Origin: an uncultured Bacillus sp.
GTDB taxonomy: Bacteria; Bacillota; Bacilli; Bacillales; DSM-1321
Reading direction: 5' to 3'
Length of the DNA stretch: 14,421 bases
NCBI GenBank assembly: GCA_934215995.1
Contig: CAKQBC010000027.1
Coordinates: 1-14,421 of the forward strand
Notes under the pieces: model-generated
The model's database searches: none
What the model saw: the letters and a program-made list of their open reading frames with translations, nothing else
What the model was told of the DNA's origin: nothing
Translations under genes and position numbers: made by a program
In this document: positions 7,275 through 14,421 of the stretch, piece after piece
Position numbering within the stretch: the first letter of the stretch is position 1
Layout of the letters: every line of letters begins with the position of its first letter

Positions 7275-8427
7275 TTGGGTTATGCAATTGCTATTCTTTT
7301 CTGTCCTCCTCAGTTCCTTCGTCATGATCGAGCCTGCTCCCTATGATTTTCTGATGATGCTTTCGATGTGCCTGTTTTTCATTTTTTCGAAATACAGGCT
7401 GACGGATGGCACAGGCATTGCCGTTATTGCATTGCTGATGCTTGCCGCCAGCAACTTCGTGCCGATGTATCTTGCCAAGGATATGGGCGCGGCATTGAAG
7501 TACTGTCTAGTCACTTTGTATCTGATGCTGTCATGGTTTGTGATTGTCGGCATTGCACCAGGCTACCGCACCAGATTAATCCGTGTAGTGCTCAATGCTT
7601 ATGTCCTGTCTGCCTTGATTTCTGTCCTGATCGGCATTTTGGCTTTCTTTCATTTGCTGCCGGGCAGCGATTTGTTTTTTTACTTCGGGCGGGTGAAATC
7701 CTTTTTTAAGGATGCGAATGTGTTCGGTCCCTATGTGGTAATACCGGCAGTCTATGCCCTTTACTTGTTTGAACACGGATTCGGGAAAAAGAAGGTTTTG
7801 TCTTTCCTGCTGTTTGTTGTCCTTTGCATCGGTGTACTGTTGAGTTTCTCAAGGGCAGCGTGGGGCAATCTGTTTCTGACGGCTGGGCTTTACCTGATTT
7901 TGACGAGGGATTTTTCACTGAAGAAACGTGCGAACTTTCTGCTTTTATTGGCGGTTATCGCTCTGCCGCTGTTTTTGTATTTGATCCAGACTCCTTTCGT
8001 TGATGAACTGTTTTCTGGAAGGCTCAGTTTCCAGGGGTATGATAATGAGCGTTTTTCCAATCAGTTTGAGGCACTCCAGCTCGGATTGAATCATCCTCTC
8101 GGCATCGGTCCCGGGCAATCGGAAGAGTATTTGCAATTGTCTGCACACAGCTTGTATTTGCGGCTTTTTGCGGAGAATGGAATCACCGGATTTCTGGCTT
8201 TTCTGGCTTTCTATGCACTGAGCCTGATGAAAGCCTATAACCATAGTAAAAGGATGACGGGCCATATGAAACGATACTATACGCTGATTTTTGCCGGATT
8301 GATTGGATTATTGTTTAATAGTTTCTTTGTCGACACCCTTCACTGGCGGCATTTTTGGTTTTTGCTTGCATTGGCCTGGGTGCCGCCTGATGGACAAACA
8401 GACGGTAAAGCGGGTGTGCAGACATGA
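7252..8427 (+). CDS. Wzy-type O-antigen/EPS polymerase
   Basis: 391-aa membrane protein with about 11-12 hydrophobic segments and the O-antigen ligase/polymerase (Wzy_C) signature. Visible: FKDANVFGPY at 152-161, LSFSRAAWGN at 197-206 with the conserved Arg201, and the large extracytoplasmic loop containing LGIGPGQSEEY at 283-293 and SAHSLYLRLFAENG at 297-310 (His299, Arg304). It should link flipped repeat units into polymer outside the membrane. The GTG at 7252 is chosen because GGGGAGG (7241-7247) lies four bases before it; the frame is open back to 7162 but that would put a long polar tail over the flippase end. It overlaps the flippase by 23 bases and ends in an ATGA overlap with the glycosyltransferase. 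A WaaL-like ligase is less likely in a Gram-positive locus with a flippase. Confidence 0.87.
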   Translation: MLKTENNDWVMQLLFFSVLLSSFVMIEPAPYDFLMMLSMCLFFIFSKYRLTDGTGIAVIALLMLAASNFVPMYLAKDMGAALKYCLVTLYLMLSWFVIVGIAPGYRTRLIRVVLNAYVLSALISVLIGILAFFHLLPGSDLFFYFGRVKSFFKDANVFGPYVVIPAVYALYLFEHGFGKKKVLSFLLFVVLCIGVLLSFSRAAWGNLFLTAGLYLILTRDFSLKKRANFLLLLAVIALPLFLYLIQTPFVDELFSGRLSFQGYDNERFSNQFEALQLGLNHPLGIGPGQSEEYLQLSAHSLYLRLFAENGITGFLAFLAFYALSLMKAYNHSKRMTGHMKRYYTLIFAGLIGLLFNSFFVDTLHWRHFWFLLALAWVPPDGQTDGKAGVQT

Positions 8428-9554
8428 AAATCGTGCAGATTATCACCCGGCTCGATCTGGCAGGCGGTGCCCAGACCCATGTGGAAACACTGTGCCGCAG
8501 TTTGATAGCAGGCGGCCATACCGTCTATCTGATGTCAGGCAGCGGGAAAGTCCATCATCCTGAACTGGAATCGATTGTCCATTCCTATAGTGGCATTAAG
8601 CATTTAAGGCGCAATATCCATTTGTATCATGATTTTCTTGCTTTTCTGGAAATACGGAGGGAACTGAAGAGGCTGAACCCCGATCTGGTGGCAGCCCATA
8701 CATCAAAGGCGGGGATCGTCGGGCGCCTGGCAGCCTGGTCGCTTGGGATTCCGACCGTTTACAATGCACACGGCTGGGCATTCACGGACGGAGTGGGAAC
8801 CTTCAAAAAGCATCTGTACCGCCTGTTCGAGAAATGGGTTGGTTTCATTACCGACGGAATCATCAATGTGTCGCATTATGACCAGCAGCTGGCACTTACC
8901 AAAAAAGTGGCCGGCAAACAAAAAATGAAGGTCATTCATAATGGTGTCCCTACGGTCGGAATGACTGCTGACCCGGAGAAACAGCCGCCTGTCGTCATCA
9001 TGGTCGCCAGATTTGCCGAACCGAAAGAGCAATCCGCATTGGTGGAGGCTCTAAAGGAGCTGCAGGCTAAAGACTGGCGGTTATGGCTGGTCGGCGACGG
9101 CCCTTTGCTAGGCAGTGTGAAGAAGCAGGCTGCATCACTCGGTTTGCAGGGAAGAATCGAGTTTCTCGGTTCAAGAAAAGATGTGCACAGTCTTTTGTCT
9201 TCTTCCCAGATTTTTGTACTTCTCTCGAGATGGGAAGGTCTCCCGATCAGCATCCTTGAAGCAATGCAAACCGGGCTGCCGATTCTTGCATCCGATGTAG
9301 GCGGCGTTACTGAAACGATTGTAGATGGAAGCAATGGATTTTTGATTCCAAGAGGGAATCGGCAAGAGTTGATCGATAAAATGGCACTTCTGTTGGACAA
9401 CCCTGACATCCGAAAAAAGATGGGAGAAGCTTCGGAAACCTTATACAGCAATCATTTTACGCTTGAAGAGATGGTGAAGCAAACAGTTCTTTTTTACGAG
9501 CAAACGGCGGCACTCAAGAGAGGAGGGGAATTATATGAAGATAAAAGAAATTAA
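8424..9554 (+). CDS. GT4-family glycosyltransferase
   Basis: 376-aa GT-B retaining glycosyltransferase. Features are the N-terminal acceptor-side motif GGAQTHVETL at 14-23, NAHGWAF at 114-120, IHNGV at 171-175, and the donor-binding half with VARFAEPKEQ at 194-203 (Arg196, Lys201), VGDGPL at 223-228 and the E-x7-E motif Glu271...Glu279 in EGLPISILEA. It should add a sugar from a nucleotide sugar to the lipid-linked first sugar on the cytoplasmic face. It is the only ordinary glycosyltransferase in the locus. The ATG overlaps the polymerase stop as ATGA, and the 3' end overlaps the next gene by 20 bases, so translation is probably coupled. Donor and linkage cannot be told. Confidence 0.93.
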   Translation: MKIVQIITRLDLAGGAQTHVETLCRSLIAGGHTVYLMSGSGKVHHPELESIVHSYSGIKHLRRNIHLYHDFLAFLEIRRELKRLNPDLVAAHTSKAGIVGRLAAWSLGIPTVYNAHGWAFTDGVGTFKKHLYRLFEKWVGFITDGIINVSHYDQQLALTKKVAGKQKMKVIHNGVPTVGMTADPEKQPPVVIMVARFAEPKEQSALVEALKELQAKDWRLWLVGDGPLLGSVKKQAASLGLQGRIEFLGSRKDVHSLLSSSQIFVLLSRWEGLPISILEAMQTGLPILASDVGGVTETIVDGSNGFLIPRGNRQELIDKMALLLDNPDIRKKMGEASETLYSNHFTLEEMVKQTVLFYEQTAALKRGGELYEDKRN

Positions 9555-11199
9555 CAGTCTGGCAAAATTGAAAGCCTGCCAACAGGACTGGGAAGCAATC
9601 CTGGAACGCTCGAAAAACAATAATCCTTTCCTGGAATTCGCCTGGATCGAAACGTGGTGGGAAGTGTTCGGGCATGAATATGAAATGTACATCATCTGTG
9701 CCTATGCCGGCAGTGAACCGATTGCTTTCCTGCCGTTGATGAAAGAAAAAGGAAGCTTCATCACTACAATCAGGATGGTCAGTCTTCCGCAAAGCAATTA
9801 TATGGACATCGTTGCCGAGGACGATATGAAGCAAACGTGCTGGCAGGAGATGCTTGATTATGTGATGGCCCGGAATCCCAATACGCTTTTTCTCCTGTCC
9901 GGCTTTTTGGACAGTTCCCGTTCAGCGGGGCTAATGAGGCAATATGCTGAACTGAATGCCATCAGCTTTTACAACTATCAGGTGCCGGCACCTTATTTTG
10001 ATTACCTTTCAGAGGATAGCGGGCTCTTAATGAAGAAAAGGCTGAAAAACCATGGGGTCGACCGAAAAGAAAAACGGCTGAAAAAAGCAGGGGCCGTTTC
10101 TTTCAGGCCGATCGGTGAGGAACATTTTGAGGATATGTTCCTGGTTCATCAAAAAAGATGGGATGCGAAATGGGATGTGAGCGGCTTTGACGAAGAGCCG
10201 GCCAAAAGCTTTTTTCATGATGTTGCCCTGACAAAAGGGCAGGCACTGAAGCCAATCGTGTATGGGTTGTTTTTTGAAGAGACGCTGATTGCTTTCCTGT
10301 ACGGGATGGCTTGCAGGGACCGGTTTCTGTTTTACCGGCTGGCTCATGATGATGATTTCGGGATTTACAGTCCGGGGAAGATGATCCTCAATCATTCGAT
10401 TGTATCTGCATCAAAGGATGACGCGGCTCTTTTTGATTTTACGATTGGTGAAGAAAAGTATAAGCATGAATGGAAAACAGCGGATGATACAGTCTATCAC
10501 TTTTTGTTGATGAACCGTCCATCCCTGATTGCCTCCGTGATTTTTCATTTTCATAAATTGAAGCAAAGAATGGTCGTTCAGCTTAAAAGGCATTATTCAA
10601 TCGTCTTATTCAAAAGGAACACAATCGGTAAATGGAAAAAATACGCAAGTGATAAAAAGCTTTTTTTACGTAAATGTTTCGGATTGCTGCAAGCGGGACG
10701 GCGCCGCCTGTTCCATGCAGATGTCCGGTTTCTATATAGAAAGGAATTATCCGCTAACTCAAGCATTCCTTCTTCCCTTGAACGAGTGTCTTTGCAGACC
10801 GTCCTGGCAAGAAGGGATACTGGGCAGGAGGTAAAAGAGATTGTTGACCGGTTGTATAAGGGGCAAAAGGGTTATTGCCATAAAGAGAATCATTCGGATA
10901 TTGTTTGGGTCAGCGAGAAAGGGCTGGACGGTGAAAACTTCAGCCTGCCTGCCCGCTCACTCGCAATTGAAGGTCCATTATCCGGGCGGTGCATGGAAGG
11001 GCTGGAAGCGATCATCGCCGGGGATTTCCCGGAGGCAGAACAATTATTTTACATGAGCAAACGGAAAAGCAAACAGTTGGAAGAGGATGGATTTCGGTTT
11101 GTGAAGGCATATAGGACAGTATCCATTTTAGGATATGCGTTCGGCGGAGGGGAACGGAGCCTTCCGACCGAACACCGTAATCTTTTAGAGGAGAAATGA
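9535..11199 (+). CDS. FemAB/GNAT-like acyltransferase with extra C-terminal GNAT-like domain
   Basis: 554 aa. Residues about 1-325 match the BioF2-like/FemAB-like acetyltransferase pattern (Acetyltransf_6 type): NPFLEFAWIETWWEVFG at 30-46, PIAFLPLM at 62-69, SPGKMIL at 279-285 and FDFTIGEEKYKHEW at 300-313. Such enzymes transfer acyl or aminoacyl groups in cell-envelope and EPS pathways. A basic linker (about 335-400, many Lys/Arg) joins a second part, about 400-535, that ends EEDGFRFVKAYRTVSILG (516-533), resembling the last strand and helix of a GNAT fold; this second assignment is tentative. Single-domain relatives would be about 330-380 aa. The ATG at 9535 has a strong AGGAGGGG at 9521-9528 and overlaps the glycosyltransferase by 20 bases. 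Donor and acceptor are unknown; acetyl-CoA and the repeat-unit sugar are the default guess. Confidence 0.8.
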   Translation: MKIKEINSLAKLKACQQDWEAILERSKNNNPFLEFAWIETWWEVFGHEYEMYIICAYAGSEPIAFLPLMKEKGSFITTIRMVSLPQSNYMDIVAEDDMKQTCWQEMLDYVMARNPNTLFLLSGFLDSSRSAGLMRQYAELNAISFYNYQVPAPYFDYLSEDSGLLMKKRLKNHGVDRKEKRLKKAGAVSFRPIGEEHFEDMFLVHQKRWDAKWDVSGFDEEPAKSFFHDVALTKGQALKPIVYGLFFEETLIAFLYGMACRDRFLFYRLAHDDDFGIYSPGKMILNHSIVSASKDDAALFDFTIGEEKYKHEWKTADDTVYHFLLMNRPSLIASVIFHFHKLKQRMVVQLKRHYSIVLFKRNTIGKWKKYASDKKLFLRKCFGLLQAGRRRLFHADVRFLYRKELSANSSIPSSLERVSLQTVLARRDTGQEVKEIVDRLYKGQKGYCHKENHSDIVWVSEKGLDGENFSLPARSLAIEGPLSGRCMEGLEAIIAGDFPEAEQLFYMSKRKSKQLEEDGFRFVKAYRTVSILGYAFGGGERSLPTEHRNLLEEK

Positions 11200-11201
11200 T
11201 T

Positions 11202-11969
11202 ATGATCTCAATTTCCAGAAAAATACTCGGTATAACAATAGATAATATTTATTTTCCCGCTTTGTTGGACGGAACAGTGATGGATCCGAAGGTCGACGTC
11301 ATCGGGATTACGCAATCGTTGAGCGCTTTTGCCGGTTCAACTCAATTGGACACGCTGCAGATCAATCTCCTTGAACCCGGTGAAGTGTTATTTGCCGCTT
11401 TGGCAAAGGCGACAAGAAAGCAAGTGCGCCAAGGGGAACAGCGATATATGCTGACAGCTGACTATCTTGATTCGCCTACCGACAAAGACATTAAGGAATT
11501 CAGGCGCTTCTATAACCGGTTTGCCAAGAATAAAAAGATACCGGTTTGCAATGCGTTTCATGAATATACAATGCGGCTGCTCCGCAATGCCGGCCATCTA
11601 ATGATCACGAGAATCGTGGATGAGGAACGCCATATCCTTTGCTATCGTGTCTACATCATTGATGGAAAAAGAGTTACCGCCCTTTATTCCGCTTCTCATT
11701 ACCGGACCGCTAAGGACCAGCAGCAAAAGCGGATACTGAGCGTTGCCCATCGGTCCCTGAAATGGCGGAATATCCTTTATTTCAAGGGGAAAGGGTTTGA
11801 AACGTACGATATGGGCGGCTTGTCCAATGATGAGCAGATCCGCAAATTCAAGTTTGAATTCGGAGGGGAAGTAGTGAATGTCTATTCCGGATATTTATCT
11901 CAGTCGTTTCCGGGGAAGCTGCTTCTGTTTTTCCGCAATAGGAGAATTGGCCGGAGAGGGGAGGGGTAG
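11202..11969 (+). CDS. FemAB/GNAT-like acyltransferase
   Basis: 255-aa soluble protein. The C-terminal part carries the FemAB-like pattern: a helix RSLKWRNILYFKGKG then YDMGGLSNDEQIRKFKFEFGG (split here for length: YDMGGL, and FKFEFGG), where the G-x-x-x-YD-GG and K-x-x-FGG elements are typical of the second GNAT half. The middle KIPVCNAFHEYTMRLL resembles the acceptor-side helix. Function is probably acyl transfer to the polysaccharide or its lipid-linked unit, paired with the preceding gene. Two starts compete: the ATG at 11196 overlaps the previous stop, but AGAGGAG at 11187-11193 is only two bases from it and eight from the ATG at 11202, so 11202 is preferred. Length is shorter than most FemAB-like enzymes, suggesting only one GNAT-like domain plus part of the other. 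Confidence 0.72.
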   Translation: MISISRKILGITIDNIYFPALLDGTVMDPKVDVIGITQSLSAFAGSTQLDTLQINLLEPGEVLFAALAKATRKQVRQGEQRYMLTADYLDSPTDKDIKEFRRFYNRFAKNKKIPVCNAFHEYTMRLLRNAGHLMITRIVDEERHILCYRVYIIDGKRVTALYSASHYRTAKDQQQKRILSVAHRSLKWRNILYFKGKGFETYDMGGLSNDEQIRKFKFEFGGEVVNVYSGYLSQSFPGKLLLFFRNRRIGRRGEG

Positions 11970-11971
11970 TG

Positions 11972-12967
11972 ATGGAACATGGAACGATGGTGATTTCGCT
12001 TGATTTCGAATTGTATTGGGGCGTGCGTGACCAGCTTGGATTGGACGAATACAAAGAGAATCTGCTGGGCGCCCGCCGGGTGATCCCGAGGATGCTTGAG
12101 CTGTTTGACCGTTATCACGTTCATGCCACCTGGGCGACAGTCGGTTTTCTTTTTTACGGGAACAAGCATGATCTGATGCATGATTTGCCGCTGGAAAAGC
12201 CGAATTATCTTGATGGCGGCTTATCGCCTTACCCTCATTTTTTCGCTGTCGGAAAGGATGAGGCAGAGGACCCGTTTCACTTCGCATCTTCTTTGATCGA
12301 CCAAATCAAGGCAGTGCCTTTTCAGGAAATCGGAAGCCATACGTTTTCACATTATTATTGCCTGGAGGAAGGACAGTCTGCGGAGGAGTTTGATGCCGAT
12401 CTGCAGGCGGCGGTGCAAGCATCGTTGAAGAAAGGCATAACGAGCAAGTCGATTGTCTTCCCGAGAAATCAGGTGAATGCCGATTATCTCGATGTATGCG
12501 AAAAACATGGCTTTACTTCATACAGAGGCACTGAGCAATCAGCTGTCTACCATGCCGGCCCTTTAACTGAAAAACAACAGGCGTGGAAAAGGGGCATAAG
12601 GCTGATGGATGCCTATATGAACATCACAGGCCATCATATTCACTCGATAAAAGAATCAGCTCTCGTCAATGTGCCGTCCAGCAGATATTTGCGGCCATAC
12701 AAAGAGCGGTCGAAATGGGCGGAGCCGCTGAAGCTCAGAAGGATCAAGAAAAGCATGACGAAGGCGGCAAAAGAAAAGAAAGTCTTTCATCTTTGGTGGC
12801 ATCCCCATGATTTTGGCAGGCATATTGAGGAAAACTGCCGGTTTCTAACCGAAATATTGAACCATTACAGGGAATTGGAGTCCGCATATGGAATGAAATC
12901 GCTGAATATGGGAGAAGTCGGGGATCTGGCGGTGCGTATAGGGAATCAGGATGCAGGGAACTTTTAA
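11972..12967 (+). CDS. CE4-like polysaccharide deacetylase
   Basis: 331-aa protein with a NodB-like barrel pattern. Motif 1 is variant, SLDFE at 9-13 (Asp11, Glu13) rather than TFDDG. Motif 2 is clear, EIGSHTFSH at 119-127, giving the metal-binding His123 and His127. FPRNQ at 163-167 fills the Arg-Pro motif, and FHLWWHPHDFG at 272-282 carries the late histidines. No signal peptide or membrane helix is seen, so it likely acts in the cytoplasm on lipid-linked or nucleotide-linked sugars, unlike secreted PgdA-type enzymes (inference). Removing an N-acetyl group could create the amine used by the adjacent acyltransferases. The ATG at 11972 is preferred over the GTG at 11969 because the G-rich SD (GGGGAGGGG, 11958-11966) lies five bases upstream. 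Last gene of the tight block. Confidence 0.83.
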   Translation: MEHGTMVISLDFELYWGVRDQLGLDEYKENLLGARRVIPRMLELFDRYHVHATWATVGFLFYGNKHDLMHDLPLEKPNYLDGGLSPYPHFFAVGKDEAEDPFHFASSLIDQIKAVPFQEIGSHTFSHYYCLEEGQSAEEFDADLQAAVQASLKKGITSKSIVFPRNQVNADYLDVCEKHGFTSYRGTEQSAVYHAGPLTEKQQAWKRGIRLMDAYMNITGHHIHSIKESALVNVPSSRYLRPYKERSKWAEPLKLRRIKKSMTKAAKEKKVFHLWWHPHDFGRHIEENCRFLTEILNHYRELESAYGMKSLNMGEVGDLAVRIGNQDAGNF

Positions 12968-12969
12968 AA

Positions 12970-13029
12970 ATGGCGATTGGAGTGTATCATTACGGGTATA
13001 AATGGCATAAGAAGTGGAGATGGCTGTAG
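12970..13029 (+). other. Possible 19-aa aromatic/basic small ORF
   Basis: Two bases after the deacetylase stop, an ATG opens MAIGVYHYGYKWHKKWRWL and stops at 13027-13029. AGGGAA (12955-12960) is nine bases upstream. The peptide is rich in Trp, Tyr, Lys and Arg. It could be a real small peptide, a degraded gene remnant or chance; nothing else supports it. Confidence 0.15.
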
Positions 13030-13099
13030 AATGCGTTATGGCGGTTTCTCGCTCATATAGTGGACTGCGGCCAGAACAGAAAGAAGGAACCCGTTTCTT

Positions 13100-13630
13100 A
13101 TGAAAAACTCCAAACGATTCATGTATATAGCGGCTGCACTTGGCGTCATGCTGCTCATTTTTTATTTCTCCTCACAGCCGTACTATAAGCAGGATTTGAA
13201 ACCGGCGCTTGATGGGGTTGTCAATATGGAAGGATTGGAAGAGCGGCTGTCCGATTATTCCTTTTCCTATGCCGGCGGGGAAGTGAGCGTCGAGAGGAAA
13301 GGTGTCGCCGGATTCCTTGAGTTTTTTATCCGAAAGGGCGCCCATTTTACGATCTTTTTTTGCTTAGGCTGGTTTGTGATGGCTGCCTTGGGCCTTTTTG
13401 TTAAAAAAGCGATGTTTTCTGCGGCTCTGTCTGCATTGATTGTTACGGCATATGCTGTATCTGATGAAATTCACCAGCATTTTACCGGAAACCGGACGCC
13501 ATTATTAGAGGATGTGCTGCTGGATACGGCTGGCGGCATAGCAGGGATTCTGTCATTGTGGCTGTATAGAAAAAGGAAAAGCAGGCTTCGCCGCGAGAGG
13601 CGCACGCCGAATAGTACGGAAATAAAATAA
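13100..13630 (+). CDS. VanZ-family membrane protein
   Basis: 176-aa membrane protein with about four hydrophobic segments (9-24, 82-100, 105-120, 140-156) and VanZ-like motifs: FSSQP at 23-27, FIRKGAHFTIFFCLGW at 76-91, and the acidic/histidine patch SDEIHQHFTGNRTP at 121-134 followed by DVLLDTAGG at 138-146. VanZ of the vancomycin-resistance cluster gives low-level teicoplanin resistance; the biochemical role of the wider family is not settled. It follows the deacetylase after 132 bases with its own SD (AAGGAA near 13083-13088) and precedes the locus terminator. It may be the last gene of the locus or separately expressed. The tail after 157 is strongly basic. Confidence 0.85.
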   Translation: MKNSKRFMYIAAALGVMLLIFYFSSQPYYKQDLKPALDGVVNMEGLEERLSDYSFSYAGGEVSVERKGVAGFLEFFIRKGAHFTIFFCLGWFVMAALGLFVKKAMFSAALSALIVTAYAVSDEIHQHFTGNRTPLLEDVLLDTAGGIAGILSLWLYRKRKSRLRRERRTPNSTEIK

Positions 13631-13680
13631 GCTGTACCGCTGGATACTAGAGATCCATTGGTACAGCTTTCTTTTTGTTT
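13629..13680. terminator. Bidirectional intrinsic terminator
   Basis: AAGCTGTACC (13629-13638) pairs with GGTACAGCTT (13660-13669), a 10-bp stem, and an inner TGGAT/ATCCA helix (13641-13645 with 13653-13657) extends it. A T-rich run (TTTCTTTTTG) follows on the plus strand, and the A-rich AATAAAATAA before it gives a T-run on the minus strand. It lies between convergent genes: the VanZ stop codon is at 13628-13630 and the symporter stop at 13679-13681. Confidence 0.88.
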
Positions 13681-14421
13681 AGGCTGTTCTTAATGTACGT
13701 TTCAGCCAGTCTTTTCCTTCAACAAGGCGTGTAACCATCATTGCGCAAACTGTGTTTCCTGTGCTGTTCAGCAATGTTGCCGGTGCATCGATAATCGTTG
13801 AGATGACTGCGACAAGCGGCAATGCTTCAACAGGGAAGCCGAACACGCTCAGAATCAGCATTTCGCCGATCATGCCACCGCCAGGGATGGCTCCCATAAC
13901 AGCTCCGACCAGGAATGAGATTGCAAAGATTGTTGCGATGCTTGAGAAGCTCGTCATATCCTTGCCGAACAACGTGAACAAGAAGACGATCTTGAAGACG
14001 CCGCCGAGGACAGACCCATCCTTGTGCGTGTTGGCACCAAGCGGGATAACTGTTTCAGCGATATCAAGCGGCACACCCATCTTTTTCGTTGCATCAAGGT
14101 TGACCGGGATTGACGCGGCACTTGAACAAGTTGCAATCGCAGTGACGGATGGAGGCAATGCATTTTTCCAAAATACGCTTACGCCCAATTTTCCTCCGGC
14201 CATGAAGGCATACAATGTAAAGAAACCGACGAAATAGATGACTGTCAGAATCATATACAGGATGAATGTCCTTGCGTATCCTTCCAGGATCGAAGCGCCC
14301 AGGTCGCCGACCACGGCAGCGAAATAGCAGCCCAGTCCGATCGGGGCATAGTACATGATGAATGTAACCATCTTCATCATTACCTCTGTCCCGGAAGACA
14401 GGAAGGCCGCAATCGGCGCGC
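13679..14421 (-). CDS. DAACS-family dicarboxylate/amino acid:cation symporter, 3' part
   Basis: Partial gene: the reading frame stays open past an internal Met codon at 14380 to the right edge, so the true start is outside. The part seen (246 residues) covers the C-terminal two thirds of a GltP/SstT-like transporter. It includes the serine-rich hairpin 1 (TCSSAASIP), the TM7 ion-site region (PLGANTHKDGS), the glycine-rich loop IPGGGMIGEM, and hairpin 2/TM8 with IIDAPATLLNSTGN. By eye several usual ligands differ: the NMDGT motif reads HKDGS, and the TM8 arginine used for acidic side chains is alanine. That argues against a standard glutamate or dicarboxylate carrier, but the substrate cannot be named. 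Convergent with the polysaccharide locus and not obviously linked to it. Confidence 0.88.
   Translation of the reverse strand, partial: APIAAFLSSGTEVMMKMVTFIMYYAPIGLGCYFAAVVGDLGASILEGYARTFILYMILTVIYFVGFFTLYAFMAGGKLGVSVFWKNALPPSVTAIATCSSAASIPVNLDATKKMGVPLDIAETVIPLGANTHKDGSVLGGVFKIVFLFTLFGKDMTSFSSIATIFAISFLVGAVMGAIPGGGMIGEMLILSVFGFPVEALPLVAVISTIIDAPATLLNSTGNTVCAMMVTRLVEGKDWLKRTLRTA

Noticed and set aside
11895..12287. Two overlapping minus-strand frames across the acyltransferase/deacetylase junction
   Set aside because: Both are antisense to conserved domains, with low-complexity translations and no SD.
8424..12967. Exosortase/PEP-CTERM-type system
   Set aside because: The accessory gene set is similar, but no exosortase-like membrane protein with Cys-Arg-His motifs and no sorting-signal protein is in the window.

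Overview
The window reads as a low-to-mid-GC Gram-positive chromosome of the order Bacillales (possibly a Bacillus or Planococcaceae relative, not resolvable by eye). Supporting points are strong AGGAGG-like ribosome binding sites, frequent GTG/TTG starts, an LCP-family cell-wall protein at the left edge, and genes whose best relatives in memory are Bacillus-type. Nearly all of it is one Wzx/Wzy-dependent exopolysaccharide or capsule locus, with an unrelated transporter at the right edge.

Layout. At 1-194 (minus) lies the 5' end of an LCP (LytR-CpsA-Psr) gene, the kind of enzyme that ligates polymers to peptidoglycan. A 503-base divergent intergenic region follows. A precursor module on the plus strand comes next: galU (698-1585), a WbaP/PglC-type initiating sugar-phosphate transferase (1615-2244) and galE (2245-3240), which together can make UDP-Glc, UDP-Gal and probably Und-PP-Gal. 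A second UDP-sugar epimerase (3479-4399) stands between two non-coding gaps. The assembly module (4556-12967) is tightly packed, often with overlapping ends: a Wzz/BY-kinase fusion, Wzx flippase, Wzy polymerase, one GT4 glycosyltransferase, two FemAB/GNAT-like acyltransferases and a CE4-like polysaccharide deacetylase. A VanZ-family membrane protein (13100-13630) follows after 132 bases. A bidirectional hairpin terminator (13629-13680) closes the locus, and the convergent neighbour (13679-14421, minus, partial) is a DAACS-type amino acid/dicarboxylate symporter.

Working model. GalU and GalE supply UDP-Glc and UDP-Gal. The initiating transferase loads galactose-1-phosphate (or a related sugar) onto undecaprenyl phosphate, and the single GT4 extends it. 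The FemAB-like enzymes and the deacetylase modify the unit or the polymer. Wzx flips it, Wzy polymerises it, the Wzz/BY-kinase sets length, and the divergent LCP protein could attach the product to the wall. Points worth attention are the very small glycosyltransferase set, the paired FemAB-like enzymes next to a deacetylase (reminiscent of exosortase-linked EPS loci of Gram-negatives, but with no exosortase in view), the extra C-terminal GNAT-like domain on one of them, the unusual Wzz/kinase motifs and start, and a symporter lacking several canonical substrate/ion ligands. I found no tRNA, rRNA, CRISPR, IS element or clear riboswitch.
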